A stretch of 64,000 nucleotides of DNA. Source: Sphagnum compactum (Eukaryota > Bryophyta > Sphagnopsida > Sphagnales). Position 1 is the first letter of the stretch; each line of letters begins with the position of its first letter. The position numbers were made by a program, and so were the translations under genes. Location of the stretch: NCBI GenBank assembly GCA_965153455.1, contig OZ234502.1, positions 4,381,267-4,445,266 of the forward strand, in the 5' to 3' direction. Positions 29,351-42,477 of the stretch are shown piece after piece. The notes below the pieces were generated by a model. It did not search any database and had not been told where the DNA came from. It saw only the letters and a list, made by a program, of their open reading frames with translations.

Positions 29351-30206
29351 TTAAGGGAATTTGGGCCCTAAGCTTCAACCAATCAAATCACTTGTTTTCT
29401 CCTCTTAACCAATGGGAAAATTTCCATTGAATTAAATCATTTCCATTGAATTAATTGTTCACCATAGGAATGTGCTAGAACCTATGGTGACTTTGGTTCC
29501 AATGAAGCTTCTTCTTCTTCTTCTTCTTCTCCTTTTCTATTTTAAATTTCCTTTCTTTGGTCCCAAGGAAGGTCATAGATGTAGTAAAAGGTTGGGGGGG
29601 GGGGCAGAGGGGATTTTCCGATTTTTGGGGATTTTTTTTGTTCCTATCATGTTTGTAATTTGTTCCCATGGATTCTCAATTTTGTGAATATTTTCTTCTA
29701 ATTGGCCAATCAAAGTGATTCCTAGCACAAAAGAAAACTCGAGATGGATGCCCAATTTTCAATACAACTAACTATTGATATACCATAACTATTGAATAAA
29801 TAGTAGGTTCGACAAAAATTGTATTATTTTTTTACACTTGCTAAAATTTTCAAAAATATTTTTTTCAAAAGAATGTCTCTTTTTTTTTTGCAAAGGAAAA
29901 TGAAGCATCTTTTGGAATAATTTAAAATATTTTATTTGTTGAAATGAAATCTTTAAAATTAAATGATTATTCGACATAAACTTGATGAACCTAATATTCA
30001 ATTGTGGTAGTAGGTACCTACCATGTTATTACGTCGAGGTATTGATTCAAGCCAAAATAATGACCACCCCAATTTTACGAATATATTCTAAGGCAACCAA
30101 TACGATGATGTACTAGGCATCTATGACGCTTCCAAGAATTTGTTTTTGGAAGGGGAGATTTCTATGGTAGTTTCATTCACCAACCCATCTTTTCTATTTT
30201 CCAAGT

Positions 30207-30230
30207 AACCCTAAACCCTAAACCCTAAAT
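30207..30230 (+). repeat. Interstitial telomere-type repeat
   Basis: Three tandem copies of CCCTAAA with a half copy before them, the plant-type telomere unit. They are far from any recognised promoter, so this is probably a repair footprint or element-derived and not a functional telo-box. Confidence 0.65.
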
Positions 30231-30289
30231 ACCAAGGCATTAATAAGGGGGTTAATGATTCTTGTTTGGTGCAAAACTTTGTCCAATTT

Positions 30290-30690
30290 TGGCAAGTTTT
30301 TAAAAGTGATTGATATATAAGGCAAAAGGTTATGCTCATAGGGACACCAAACACACAAGACATTGAACACCCCCTTTGAACTTCACCAACTCAAAGCAAA
30401 TCCATATGGGGTGTTTATGTGGTTATGCACAAGGTTGGCTAAATGTTAGTGGACATTTTTGTTAAACAAAAAAAAAAAACCCATGCAATATGTGCTTGGA
30501 AATGGGCTATTGGTAAAAATGGTTGCACATGTCCTAGCCTAGTGTTAGGTTCAAATGTTGTTCCATGTAGTAGAAGAAGCACATGTTTTCTTCTTTGCAA
30601 AACAATTGTGTGATTGTGCAAAACCATGCAAAACAAGTCGCATTGACACACATGAAGTTTCATGGGGGGGAGAGTATATTGTGTTTCACC
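30290..30690 (+). repeat. Direct repeat family R, intact copy
   Basis: It shares ordered blocks with 38810-39057 and 39838-39970: a GGTTATxxTCATAGG block, ACACACAAGACAT, GGTTGGC...TGTTAGTGGA, TATTGGTAAA, TGTTAGGTTCAAAT, and ends near CATGTGGAATTTGATGGGGG-type sequence. It has no coding capacity. It looks like a copy of a non-autonomous element. Confidence 0.55.
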
Positions 30691-33600
30691 AAACACCTCT
30701 TAATGAAAGGTTGTGCAATGCATTTCTTGAAAACATGTCTCGCCGTGCTTGAGCTTTCACATGGCACATAAAGGTTTCGTTGTAACATCATGAACATAAC
30801 ATCTCTACCATCATTGACAATTGTTACCCCTTATGCCATCAAGTGTAGAGTCGGGATGTTATGCATGACAAAGCAAATTGACATTTTACAAATAGTGTTT
30901 GCTTTCGAAAACCTAGGATTTTAAAGTTTGAATTTGAAGCTCAACTTTAAAATATCAATAAGTTTAATTCGGTGATCAAACAACGTCTTAAGTTTTCATA
31001 TGTGTGATTAAACATAGGGATTAAAGTCTGGTGTAGAACCATGGTGCAACAACTAATGCAAGTGATGTAAGGTTTGTTTCATTGCATTATTTTGTTGGGG
31101 TTAGTTATGAGGACACAAAATGCATTTGATTTTGACATGTGTCCTCATTGAAAAAATATTTCAAGATTATTGTTTATATATATGAAGTTGTGAAGGTGCA
31201 ATCCCTTGTGGAATTGACAATTTGAAAGTTTCATTACATTATTTTCTTGGTATGTTTAAAGTTTTGTGTATTTGAAACCATGTAATTGATAGAGGGAGAT
31301 ATTAAATGTTCTTTCAATGCAAATCCTACTAATGTCATTCCCAACCTTGCACCTAATTAAATTACAACAAATCTAAACCCCTTGCTCCTAATACCAACAT
31401 TGTTCATGTTAAAGGTTATAATAGAAGATTTTTTTAGGAATTGTAAAAGGATTATCAAAAATCTACATTGAATTTCATTACTGAAAACATGTACCGAAAT
31501 CTCATTACCAAAATTTGTTATCAAAAGTTATTCTGTGTATATTTAGTATCAAAATTTTAGTAATTCATCCCAATTTACTTTAGGCTTCCAAAAAGTAGAT
31601 AATGTTATTTCTTCATTTTTTTTTAATTTTTGGAGATTGTTTTGGGATTTTCTTAACTTTTTGATGTTCCATTGTTTCCATTGCTTTATGAGAGTTTGTA
31701 TGGGGAAATTTGGTAAAGGCACAAAAAACATTGTTTTTTTACTTTTTTAATGTGAAGAATTTCAAAGTTTTTTTCAATCCTTGAAGTTGTATTTGCTTTC
31801 AAAACTGATGTGATTAATTGTTTAGAAGTTGTTTGTTTTTTATTGCTAATTGTTGCCTTTTGATGGAAGAATATGAGTAGCTTATTTGAACTACCCCTTC
31901 CAATAGTTTTGTTTGAAAGTGATTATTTGTCACTTTAAAGTTGCATAAATGCATGTGTACTTTCTACTCCTATTTATTTTCACTTTAAAACCTAAGAGAG
32001 CATTGGTGGCTTTAACAACTAAAAAGGCCGAAAAAGTAATAAATTTTGACAATGCAAAAGAGGATGAAGGAGCGAAAAATGAACTTGAAAGTTGCCATGC
32101 CATCAAGAAAGGAAGGATAATAACACCATTTACTTTTAGAGGTGCTACTAATCCACATACATAAGAAACCTTTACATAATCCATTTATTTGGGCAATAAA
32201 AGTATGTTGACATTATCACAATAATGCATGTAAGATGAGTAGTAAGGGTATGTTTATTCTTGTATTTGAGGTCAAACCCACTTTGGTAGCACAACAAGGA
32301 TAACACAATAGGTTGCTTGAAATTTCAAGGTTTAAGTTTTAACTTGTATATTTTGTCATCACCTTCTAGGTTTCCTTTTTATGCATTAATTCTCACACCT
32401 TCACAAGGATAACGACAAAGACATAAGGAAGTGAGTTGGGAAGGAATGTGAAAAGATGAAAATTACAAATGTACCACTAGTCTTGGGAACGTATTTTTAA
32501 CCAAGTTGCATTGTCCATTTAGTATCACCAAAGATAGAAACTCGTTTTCAAAATTAAAAGGTAGTGTGGGGTGAAAGCACACTATGGTGTACTAAAAACA
32601 ACAACCAAAAAGTTCATTTGCAAGTTTTCTAGTGTATTTTAAAATCCATAAAACTAGTCATTTTTTAAAAAATTTAACTTTGAAATAGTTACACCAAAAA
32701 ATTTAATATTCAATGAAAGATGGACTTTCAATGAAAGCAATCCCTAGGTCTTTTTCCATTAAAAAAACTATGTATTCATTGCTTATAATGGAATTGAAAA
32801 AAAAAAATCACAATTTTGGGACATGTTATTCTCTTATAAGTTATGACACTTAAGATTAAAATGATTGGAAATTTTGAATTATGTGATGGATGTTATAATT
32901 GCTTATTGTGTGCAATAAAAGTTCAACATTTTTCAAAGTTCATCACATATCCAAAAGGATGTTTTTCATGACCAATCATAATATTTCTAGCACATTAGGA
33001 TTTTTTTTATATTGAAAATGTTAGAAGAATTTCACCATTGTTGTCAACTCAGTGTTATGTATTGATGCGGCCTTGTTTTTACAGTGCAAATGTGTAGGTC
33101 ATGTTTGTCAACTTTTCACATGCATTTAAAGACTTTTTAAAAAATGTTCATTAGTAGTTTATTTTGTGAATTATGTACAAAAATGTAGTTAATTTGTTTC
33201 AAAATGGGTGTAAGACTTCAAGGAAAATTATGCATTTAAATGCAATTCATCTATTTCAAATGACATCTATCTCAAAATATGTGTATGATTGTAAATAGAA
33301 TTTATAGTTGAATATGTGTAATTGCAATTAACACACTTGTAATTATAATGACAAGTAATTGGAACTGGTATATGGGGGATTGTTTAGAATCCTTCATATG
33401 GTCGTCCATGCACCATTCCAAGCACAATTTCAAAAATAATTACCTCATTTTCAAACCTAACTACTTCATTTTAAAAAACTAATTGCTTCCTTTTCCTATT
33501 AACTTTCTTAATAAGCATCTCCCACCTTTCCTAATAACTACTTCCATTTTATACCTACCTCACTATTTTCCCTTATTCGCCAACATGGATATGGGAAACC

Positions 33601-34018
33601 AAATGAACATGTTTATTTTCATGTCCATGAAATGTATATTAAATTAAATTAAATTTGACATTGACATAAAAAATGATGAATTATTGAAAACCACATGAAA
33701 ACATAAGGGGGCAAAAAAAAAGTTGATTGTCATTGGTAGTGCGTAGCTACGTGGAGTTCAAATGTTTATAATGACATGAACATTGTGATTTTTAGGTTGT
33801 AGGCCCATTTAAAACAATATTAGAATCTATAAATGTGATATATATGATGCAAAGTAGGAGAGCATGTGTGGAATTATATCTTGAGGAGGAATATGAAACA
33901 TTCATGTTATAAGCAAGCTTTGAACACAAGCAACCTAACATACCCATTTACAATCAACCTTCCTTCTTGCATAAAAGACAATAACACCCTTTCATATCAA
34001 AGGATGATGTTCATCCAA

Positions 34019-34035
34019 CCCCCCCCCCCCCCCCC
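34019..34035 (+). repeat. 17-base C run
   Basis: Uninterrupted homopolymer of C in AT-rich DNA. The true length may be affected by sequencing error. Confidence 0.8.
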
Positions 34036-37000
34036 AATATAAGGGGAAAAACCTATTAAAAATGTACATGACTTGCAATAAAAATGAAACCAAGGAAATT
34101 TCCAAAGTTATGGGAGAAATATGAGAAGATTTTACCATGTAGAAACAAGGGTATCAATGATGGTGAAATAAAATTTCCAAACAAATGAATTGCACCTAGT
34201 AAGCTAGATGTGGAAATGGGTGTCATGTGCATCCATGGCCAAAAAGGTTTACAACTTTAGCCACATCATGATGACTTTTCACTCACTCCATAAAAAGTGA
34301 GGGGAAAAAATGTTAATATCCTTAAACTTTTGGTTTCAAAGAAGATTGCCATCAACCATTTGGCTCCTTGGGAGAAAACAAAAGGTCCTACTTGATAGAA
34401 CAAGTCTACCACACCATGTTTCAAATTACCATCTTCACAATATGAAGCAAGTGAGTCATTTTCTACTACCATTACTTTATTGTGCATATGGTTATAACAC
34501 AAGTTAATAAAATAAGAGTTGAAGTTGGCCACCATAGAAACTTTCATCATAGAAAATTCTTGTGAGTTATCTCCTCCTCCAAAAGAAGTACAAATGAATT
34601 GGTTTATATGTTTTATTTTCAATCATGGACAATGTTATGAGTAGGAAAATTTTGGAAAATTTTGAAGAATGCATGATTCATTTTATGGAGATGGAAACAA
34701 AGGTTAGCTTATGCAACAGTACTCTTATTGTAGCATTTGACCAATGGTACTTGTACCTTTTTTGTAGCTTGTAAGTATGTGGACTTATCATACTATTGTA
34801 GTTAAATTTGTACATCAACATTTGTTTGTGTTTAAATAATTGGTTGTTTAATTATTGTGTAGGACAATGGAGGAATTGAAGGATTTTTTAAATCTCAAGA
34901 ATTCTTGAAAACTCTTTGAATGCATGGTCATCTAAAGGGGGTAGATTATAGAACATTATGAAAATATTGACATATGAAAGGTTTGATTTACTTATAATAC
35001 TTGAAATTGAAGGAGTATGATGGAAAGAAATAAGAGGCTTTATTGACCCTTAAAAAGAAAAAAAAATGTATATTATGTAACTTCTTCAAATTTTTGACAT
35101 GTAGATTTTATATTACAATTATATATCGTTTTATTTTGTTAATTTGTTGCCAAATTGTGTTTTATATGTAAGTAAAGGCAAGACACAAACCAATGTAGGT
35201 TTTATGTAAACATTATTTTATATTTCACCCATGACATTCAAAATAAGGATATGTTTTAATTTTTTGTCCTTTACAAATCCCTACAACAATAGATTACTGG
35301 AGTTGCCCATATATATATATAATCCATGAAATTGGAAATTTTTATTTCAATAACGATTTTCATGCATGTTAAGGCTATTGAAAAAATGACAAAGTGGGGT
35401 TGGTCACCATTATATGGTGCATTGAAGAAGCATCCTTTGAAGAAAGGTTTGCCATGCCCATGGGTCCACACAAAAGAGGAGTTGTAAAACATATTAGCAA
35501 AGTTGGAAAAAGGAGATAGAATTTTTTTTCCTTGAAGAAGGAATGTTTACTTATTGTAAGAACATTCAAAATGTTTTGCATTACATCATTTGAGAGGTTG
35601 CATCCACTAGCTCATCTTGTTTATCTAACTCAACGCACAATCTCATATTATTCTTGTGAATCCAATCATTATGTCCACCTTACTATAATAGTTCAAGATT
35701 TCATTAACTACATGTTTATGTGGTTCTCCAAAATGCATCTAAACATTAAAGAATTATTTTGATGCACCATTACAATTTGTTGGGGCTCCTAGGTTTCAAC
35801 CACGAACAACCATATCTTCTTGTTCAAAAAATCCAAAACTTCATATTTAAGTTTGCTTATAAAGCAATTTCTAAATACAAAATGTAAGAAAGTCCAAGCA
35901 ATTGGAAGACATGTGATGCAATGTTATAATAGTTAAAGATCAATGCTTAATGAACTTCATCCTAAGCATATTTATAGATTGCCACATGGTTCTATGCATT
36001 GTGCAATTCTTACCCTCCACCATTAATACTTGTCCTCTTAATGTTTAGTTGTGCACCACCAAGTTTGAACCTGCATTGCATGAATACTTACCATTAGCAT
36101 GTTTCTTGGCATTTATAACAACAATATATTTCATTTTATTTATTGTAAAATGTTCATCAAGCCTTTGTGTAGAACCATGTAGGGCATCACAAGGATGTTC
36201 GAACAAAGCTCATTAAGGAATATTTAACAATATTTAATTTCTCAATATCCACTTAACTTGGTAGCTTTTATATTTGAGCTTCTTTTTTTTGGGTGGTTGG
36301 TCAATGAATGAGTCCTATCACAAAAGATAAAAACATAACTTATGCAAACATAACTAATTCACAAAAACAACAATAGGTATATATTATTATTTTAAGGAGT
36401 ATTAGGCCAAGCCAAAAATGGCGAGGAATTATTTTAGGAATAGAAGTTTCATGAACCAATGAAAGGGTTCCCATGCAACTTGGAAGGTCCAATTTTTTTC
36501 GTTTCAAGGGAGGATAGGGTTAGGGGTTGAATTTTTATTTATTTTGGTGTTCTCACTTAGGTTTTCAATAAGTTTTCACTAATATTCTTAGTGTGTTTGG
36601 CAAGTTCCCATGTGTTCCCCAAGTTATTCTCATATCCTTTCTCCAAAACTTTGCATAGTTAAATCAAAGGTTACGTAATCTTTTATTTTGGAATGTCCAT
36701 AGTAGGAGTATTTATTATTATTATGACATGCCAATCAAAAAGACCCATCACCACAACAAAAGACAAACAAAGTCACTTTGGAAACACCTCTTGCGCCTTG
36801 CAACTAATTTACACAACTAGCAATAGGTGTCCAAAATGAAATTTTAAACTTTTTCCTCCCACCCATTGGACTTGAATTTTGTGTTTCATTTCATATTGAA
36901 CTTCGAAGGTCGTCAATTTTCAAACCATAACAAGGAAGGTGTGGGACACATGATCACCTATAATTATTTCTAGGGTTTGATTTTGTTATGGGTTTTACAT

Positions 37001-37518
37001 GATTCATTAAAATTATTCATAAAATAAAATAAAATGACACCAAAACCCCCTAATTGTGCCTGATTGGGGATGGAGCATGAAATAGGGGGTTCAAAATTTC
37101 CAAATGAACTATTTAGGGGGACCAAATTGGTTTTTTCACCAATTTTTGTGGAAAATTAATTGCATCATTTAATTTGATAATTTTAACTCCCTCGCAAAGC
37201 CCCAATGTTCATTCCATACTATTGATTTTTTCATTTTGCTTTGATGCTTATGTGTTTGGTGAAGAAACATGTGCAAGGAGTTGTGAAAGTGAGGGAAAGA
37301 TAATTGGTTGTTCTTTTGCAAGAATTCAAGAGCAAAACATTGAAAGTTTATGAGACTCTATTGAAGACTATTGAAATGTTTGTGGGAGAGGTGTGATGGA
37401 GTTGTTGAACTTGAAAGCTTCGAACTTAGTTCAGAGCTTGTGCATAAGTGAATGCAACGCCCACTTTTGGTCAAAGTCCAAATGTGGAAACAAAATTTGA
37501 AACCTAAATAATGAATGG

Positions 37519-38049
37519 TAAAGTGGAAGGAGGAACAACTAGCAGAGTGGCAACAATCAACATAGTGGAGGGAGGATTGAATGGCAAAATGGTAGCAAGT
37601 AATATAATGGAATGAAAAACAACTGGCAAAATGGTAACAAACAATCAAGTGAAACGAAGAATGAGTGGTAGACTGGCAATAAACAACAAATGGGAGCAAG
37701 GAACAAATGGTATAATGGTTGTAAACAGTAGAGTAGAATGAAGAATGAATGGCAAAGTGCCACCAAGTAATAAAATGGTAACAAGCAACAAAGTGGAACA
37801 AGGTTCAAATGGTAGAGTGGCAACAAGTAGTAGAGTGGAAGGAGGTGTGATTGGTAGAATGGTAATATAAACAACAAAGTGGAGTGAGGAACAATTGATA
37901 GAATGGGAATAAACAATATAATGGCAACAAATAGGATAATGGAGCATGGAACAACTGGTATAGTGGCAACAAGTAGCATAGTGGAGTAAAGAATGTTAGT
38001 AAAATGGCAACAAACAATAGAATGGAGTGACGAACAACTAGCAAAGTGG
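37519..38049. repeat. Degenerate minisatellite (~50-60 bp unit)
   Basis: Variants of ATGGCAACAA, TAGTGGAGTGA and GAACAACTGGTA recur in the same order roughly ten times. Units differ by point changes and small indels. The long minus-strand open frames here, with repeating Tyr/His/Cys/Leu-rich peptides, are translations of the repeat and show no other sign of being genes. Confidence 0.75.
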
Positions 38050-40095
38050 AGTTTTAGAGGTGAGGATTTAGGTTTTAAATTCTATTTTTGAACCCTTTAA
38101 TCTCTAATAGAAATATTGGGGGCATGATATTAATGTATGTGTCTTAAGAAGATGATGAAATGTTATATGATTGCTTCAATTATGTCATTGAGAAACTCAA
38201 CATTTGGGGGGTTTTTTTGTTAGCAACGTGGGTTATTTCAATTTATTGTTACAAGATTTGTGAATTTGTGAATTCCATGGCTACCACATGGTTAACATAG
38301 TTCTAAAGATATAATCCCCCTAGGTTTGTTCCATTCCAACCAAATATTTCAAACACAATTTGCTTTAAACCCTAACCCTATTTTGAAATCTAACATCAAT
38401 TTATTATTACATAGTCAAATGCCCTTGTAACAGATCACATTTTTCCACACCTTTTTGTGAGCCTCTCCATGTTCTTGCATTTTTGTCAAATTAACAAGCT
38501 ATGGTTTAAAGTAATAGTTGAAACCATGGAATGAAATTGTGTGTATTGATCATGGATCATATTTTCATAATATTGCAATCCATCACATTATAAGGCACTA
38601 TGTTCAAAAGTGCTTAGACTTTGAACTTGAATGCTTGAATGGTTACTTGCACACAAATGACATCTTCCTTGAATGTGATTCAAATACCAAATCATATGAA
38701 AACCTTACCTTGGCATTAGAAAACCCCTAGATAGTTTTACATTTTTCATTTTAATTTTTTGGTTCAATTCCCTTGTAAATGGCCTTACACAATGAAAAAT
38801 CGGTGCATAATTTGTTTTCATAAGTGAGTGGTATATAAAGCAAATGGTTATATTCATAGGACGTTAAGCACACAAGACATAAAACACCCCCCTTCAAATT
38901 TCATGAAGGCCAAAGCAAATTCATGTGTGGTGTTTGTGTGGTTTTGCCACAAGGTTGGCCAATTGTTAGTGGAAGATATTTTTGTTAAAAAAGAAAAAAA
39001 CCATGTAATATGTGTTTGGAACTAAGTTATTGGTAAATGGTTGCACACGTATTAGCCTAATGGGTGAAAGCATACTATGGGGGGGCCAACTTGGGCAGTT
39101 TCATGACATGTGCATAAAGTATACATTGGCAAAACGTGTTGCATTTAATTTTGGGTTTCACTTTTAGTGTTTGGGCTTGATATTTTGATTTTCACAAAGT
39201 TAATGTTATATAATATTATTTGAAAAAAAAGATTAAATTCAAGAAATAATGAATATATTTATTGTATATGTAGTATAATAAAACATGTTTTTTTTTTTGT
39301 ATTATAGTAGGTTTGGGTTTGAATTAATCAACCAAAAAATGTTTGAAATGAGAAATTAAAAAATGGCCCACCTCACATATGTTGTCATCTTCTATTTTAA
39401 AGTGATTATTTATTAGAAATGTTAATTTATCACATATTTATGGTCATCGCCCTAAAAAACATTAATTTGTGATATGATAATTATCAAAATTTTCAACTAA
39501 TTTATAAACTTATTCCAATCACATGGAATCACAATGTTTAATAAATTTTATAATATTAAAAATCATTTCAATTTTTTTGGAATATATTTACATTTTTAAA
39601 CACGTTGTGACATATATATTTTTGGCATAAATATATTTTAACATCACATCATATAAATTAAAAAATATAATTTTTTTGGCATTTGACTTTTTAAAATTTT
39701 GACCTATTATAATATGCAAAAACATTGGGAAAATCCTTCATATTAATGACATGTTGAAGTTCAAATATGGGATCCCTAAAAAGTAGTACAATGTGACAAT
39801 AATCTTGATCCTTTTCATAATTTGTTTTCATTGATTGTTAGGTTCAAATTTAACTCCTTGTTTGCAGTAGAACAGGTACATGCATTCTTCTTTGTAGAAT
39901 AATTGTTCAATTGCACATAATCATGCACAACAAGTTGCATTGATGCATGTGGAATTTGATGGGGGCGTTTTTAGGGTATTTCTTCAAGCATTTATTATTT
40001 TAACTATTGCTCACTTGAAATTGCTTATTCCCCTTTTAACTGATGTTATTGACAACTTTCCTTTTTCCCATTGTTTTAATTTATAAAAATTATTT
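38050..40095. other. AT-rich repeat-derived DNA with split repeat copy
   Basis: It holds the second copy of direct repeat R in two pieces (38810-39057 and 39838-39970), separated by about 780 bp of very AT-rich sequence. The open frame at 38518-38730 has no family signature. No gene is supported. Confidence 0.5.
38810..39970 (+). repeat. Direct repeat family R, copy split by insertion
   Basis: The left piece (to about 39057) ends at a word matching AGCCTA in the intact copy, and homology resumes at TGTTAGGTTCAAAT near 39840. The roughly 780 bp in between is absent from the copy at 30290-30690. It is either a later insertion or a segment lost from the other copy. Confidence 0.5.
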
Positions 40096-40102
40096 CAAAG
40101 AA

Positions 40103-40143
<41 letters not shown>
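40103..40143 (+). repeat. Compound (AT)n(GT)n microsatellite
   Basis: An AT dinucleotide run passes directly into a GT run of about 13 units. Confidence 0.9.
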
Positions 40144-40145
<2 letters not shown>

Positions 40146-40440
40146 CCATGGAAGGTATGTGATATTAAAAATGTATGTGTCATCTGAGTTAGAATTATTT
40201 CCTATTTAAAAAAAAACCATATACATGAAAAAAGGTAATCCTGAAATGAAGCCTGTGACCTCGGGGCTTTAGGTACCATATAATTTACTCAAACTTTTGG
40301 TACGCATTCCGCAATGTAAACATATAATAATCATTAAAGATGAAAGTATTTAGAATTGTCAATCCCATCATACCAATATAAATGTATTAAATTAAGATCA
40401 GAAATTAATGTTTTTAAATTCTTAATAGGTAGGTAGTTGA

Positions 40441-40790
40441 AACTTGAAGCTCAAAACAACAAGGGGGCGTGTCACACCGTGGGGGCCTTGTCATTTGCTT
40501 AAAAAAAGTATCTTCAGGAGAATTATAGAAATCCGATTATTTCACCATATAAAAAAATATAATCTTCAAAAAAAATCCTCTAAAAGAAACCAAAATCCTT
40601 CAAGATATTTTAACTCTATCACTAATCTCAAGTTTCAACACAACCGAAAATATCATCTTTCAAAATTCCTTATATAAAAATAGACTTATTACCTAGTAGG
40701 GGCCTATAAAAATCCCTTAAGCTACTACTATGACTCTATAATGAATCTAAACACAATATCCTTAAGGGCCTTGGTAAGCAAGGCCAACAA
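40441..40790 (+). repeat. Dispersed repeat, copy B
   Basis: Inverted counterpart of the stretch at about 580-912. It has the same block order, and the conceptual peptide KSSKRNQNPSRY...SITNLK is shared with the minus strand of copy A. The inner part contains GGCCTATAAAAATCCC, which could be a TATA element of an LTR. There is no target-site duplication that I can point to with confidence. Confidence 0.6.
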
Positions 40791-41595
40791 AGAGTGAACT
40801 CCAAGACACTTAATTCAGCCCACTTCAAAGAGTTTTGAGTGTGTAGACTTGTGATCGCTGAGTAAAGAGCATCTCCACCAACGCTCAGTCTGTGCCCCCT
40901 GCACTGGAAATCTTGGATGAAATTCATCAGTCAAATCCAGTGTATCCATCCACTGGAAGGCTACCTACCTGGAAAACTACTTGCATAGATTTCAGAGGCC
41001 TGAAACAGTCTAATAAACACAGTCAAATCGTATTTATCGACTGCTCCCTATTTCCTTCTGATTGGGGCTAGATAGTTTGATTGGTCCAAGCGGTTTGCTA
41101 TTACTAGTCTCCCACCTACTTGCACTCCTGGTTTCAGTTTCATGGACCGGGAATCGGAGAAAAAAGTTCGTAACTAAAACTTGGATGTGAGAAATATTTT
41201 TGGAGGGTCACATACTCAGCAGTGATGGAGATACTCTAAGTACCATTCGGAACTTAATGATGTAACCTTGCAAAACTTTATTTATAAAAAAACTGAAGAT
41301 TTGGAAAATGTACAAAGGAATAAGAAAAAAGAAAAGGGAGAATTTACAGGACGTCAAGTTAACTCAAACTAGATGTCAAAATCTCTCCATTGCAAAAACC
41401 GACCCCTGTAGGAGGGTTGGCCATATTTTTTCATGTCAAAAACCGACCACCTGCAATAGGTCAGTCGTGGTGATGGGAGGTGTGTCCTGAAAGGGTGAAA
41501 GTCGAGAAGTAGCTAGACCTAAGGCCAACCGCCCTTAGAACTTGTTCTCTAGGGTCAAGTTCCCGAGAATTTGGGGAACGTTCTTCCATCCATGA

Positions 41596-41601
41596 CACGT
41601 G
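41596..41601. promoter_or_regulatory. G-box (CACGTG, ABRE-like context)
   Basis: The context ACACGTGGC matches the ABRE/G-box core bound by plant bZIP factors. It lies about 880 bp upstream of the phosphatase start codon and about 190 bp upstream of a GA-repeat leader. Motif only. Confidence 0.3.
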
Positions 41602-41788
41602 GCGACTAACCATCTAGCACACGTCACAATAAACTTCGAGCAAAAATTATCCAATACAAGAATGGCACGTATAACAAAATGGTAATAAAAAGTCACTAAA
41701 ATCCTAGCCTTTGATTATGATTCTGAGAAGCGCGTCTTCTTCGGGTTTTTACGTTTTTACTGCAGCCGCTTTCTCGTCGTCGTGGCGC

Positions 41789-41812
41789 GAGAGAGAGAGA
41801 GAGAGAGAGAGG
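41789..41812 (+). repeat. (GA)n microsatellite in the presumed leader
   Basis: About twelve GA units just after GGCGC. GA runs are common in plant 5' leaders. Confidence 0.85.
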
Positions 41813-42420
41813 AGCGCGAGCGATGGCGGAGCGACGTTGCGTGTAGCGTCCATCGTCGGCATCCTTATCACCATCCTTATCACCAGTCGTTGCCTTTTCT
41901 GCTGCAGCAGCAGCGGATATATAAAGCCTATTCTTCTTCCCTTTGTTTTTTGTACGTGTTTTGTGGGGGCGGCTTCAGTTTTCTGCTTCTCAACTCCTCG
42001 GACATATACTGAATTCGTTGATTATTGTCTTTGGGTTTTCTGACCGCGAGACGATTGTGAAGTTGGTGCACAGAGGGGTTTCTGGAGGAGTGTGTTCTTT
42101 CTTTCTTTTTTTAGGTTGCTTGGGGGCGATTTCTTTAATTCTTGGGATTTGTAGTCTGGAGAGTCGCTCTGTGGTTTGTTGTAGTTTTCCTCTGCAACGC
42201 AAGGATTCTGTTGCTACTGTTCGGAGGGTTTTCTTGTAAAACGAGAGATCCTGAGATCTGGCTTTACGCAAAAGAAAAAGAATCTGAACACACGAAATTT
42301 TTTGAGTGTGTGGGAAGAGGAAGTTTTTGGGTTGTGTATTTTCTCACTGTAAGAAGGGAGTGTGAAGTTGCTGCAGCCAGAAGGCTTTTGGTACAGAGAG
42401 AAGAAAGGAAGAAAGCGGCG

Positions 42421-42454
42421 GGGGAAGGAAGGAAGGAAGGAAGGAAGGAAGGAA
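42421..42454 (+). repeat. (GGAA)n tract just upstream of the start codon
   Basis: Near-perfect GGAA repeats end about 25 bases before ATG 42478, making a purine-only leader segment. Confidence 0.85.
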
Positions 42455-42477
42455 CCAAGGATTGTAGGGTAAGAGAA

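Larger units (their letters stand above)
29351..37518. other. Gene-poor AT-rich intergenic DNA
   Basis: No gene is supported in about 8 kb. Contents include a TTC microsatellite near 29508-29530, a G run near 29593-29604, an interstitial telomere-like motif at 30207-30230, one copy of a direct repeat at about 30290-30690, and a 17-C run at 34019-34035. Short open frames such as 31949-32164 (plus) overlap an equally open antisense frame and have no family signature. The composition suggests decayed mobile elements, but none can be named. Confidence 0.55.
40791..42477. other. Spacer and leader upstream of the LPPgamma-type gene
   Basis: Up to about 41600 there is no recognisable feature. The G-box (41596-41601), a GA repeat and a long GC-richer pyrimidine/purine-biased leader follow. 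The open frame of the phosphatase extends upstream to 42142 without a stop, but that part does not resemble the family and is treated as 5' UTR. Confidence 0.5.

Noticed and set aside
31930-32184. Overlapping sense and antisense frames of 71 and 84 codons
   Set aside because: Both strands are open over the same AT-rich stretch, which is expected by chance; no family match.
37358-38044. Several minus-strand open frames of 79-147 codons rich in Tyr, His, Cys and Leu
   Set aside because: They are translations of a degenerate minisatellite in different frames; no family, start context or codon pattern supports them.
29351-41700. Search for an intact retrotransposon, transposase, tRNA or CRISPR array
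   Set aside because: No reverse transcriptase, integrase, RNase H or transposase motif was seen, and no cloverleaf-type or spacer-repeat pattern. Only short repeat remnants are present.
42142-42477. Upstream extension of the phosphatase open frame (about 110 codons)
   Set aside because: The family begins at the chosen ATG, and the upstream part is GGAA/purine-rich leader without similarity to LPP proteins.
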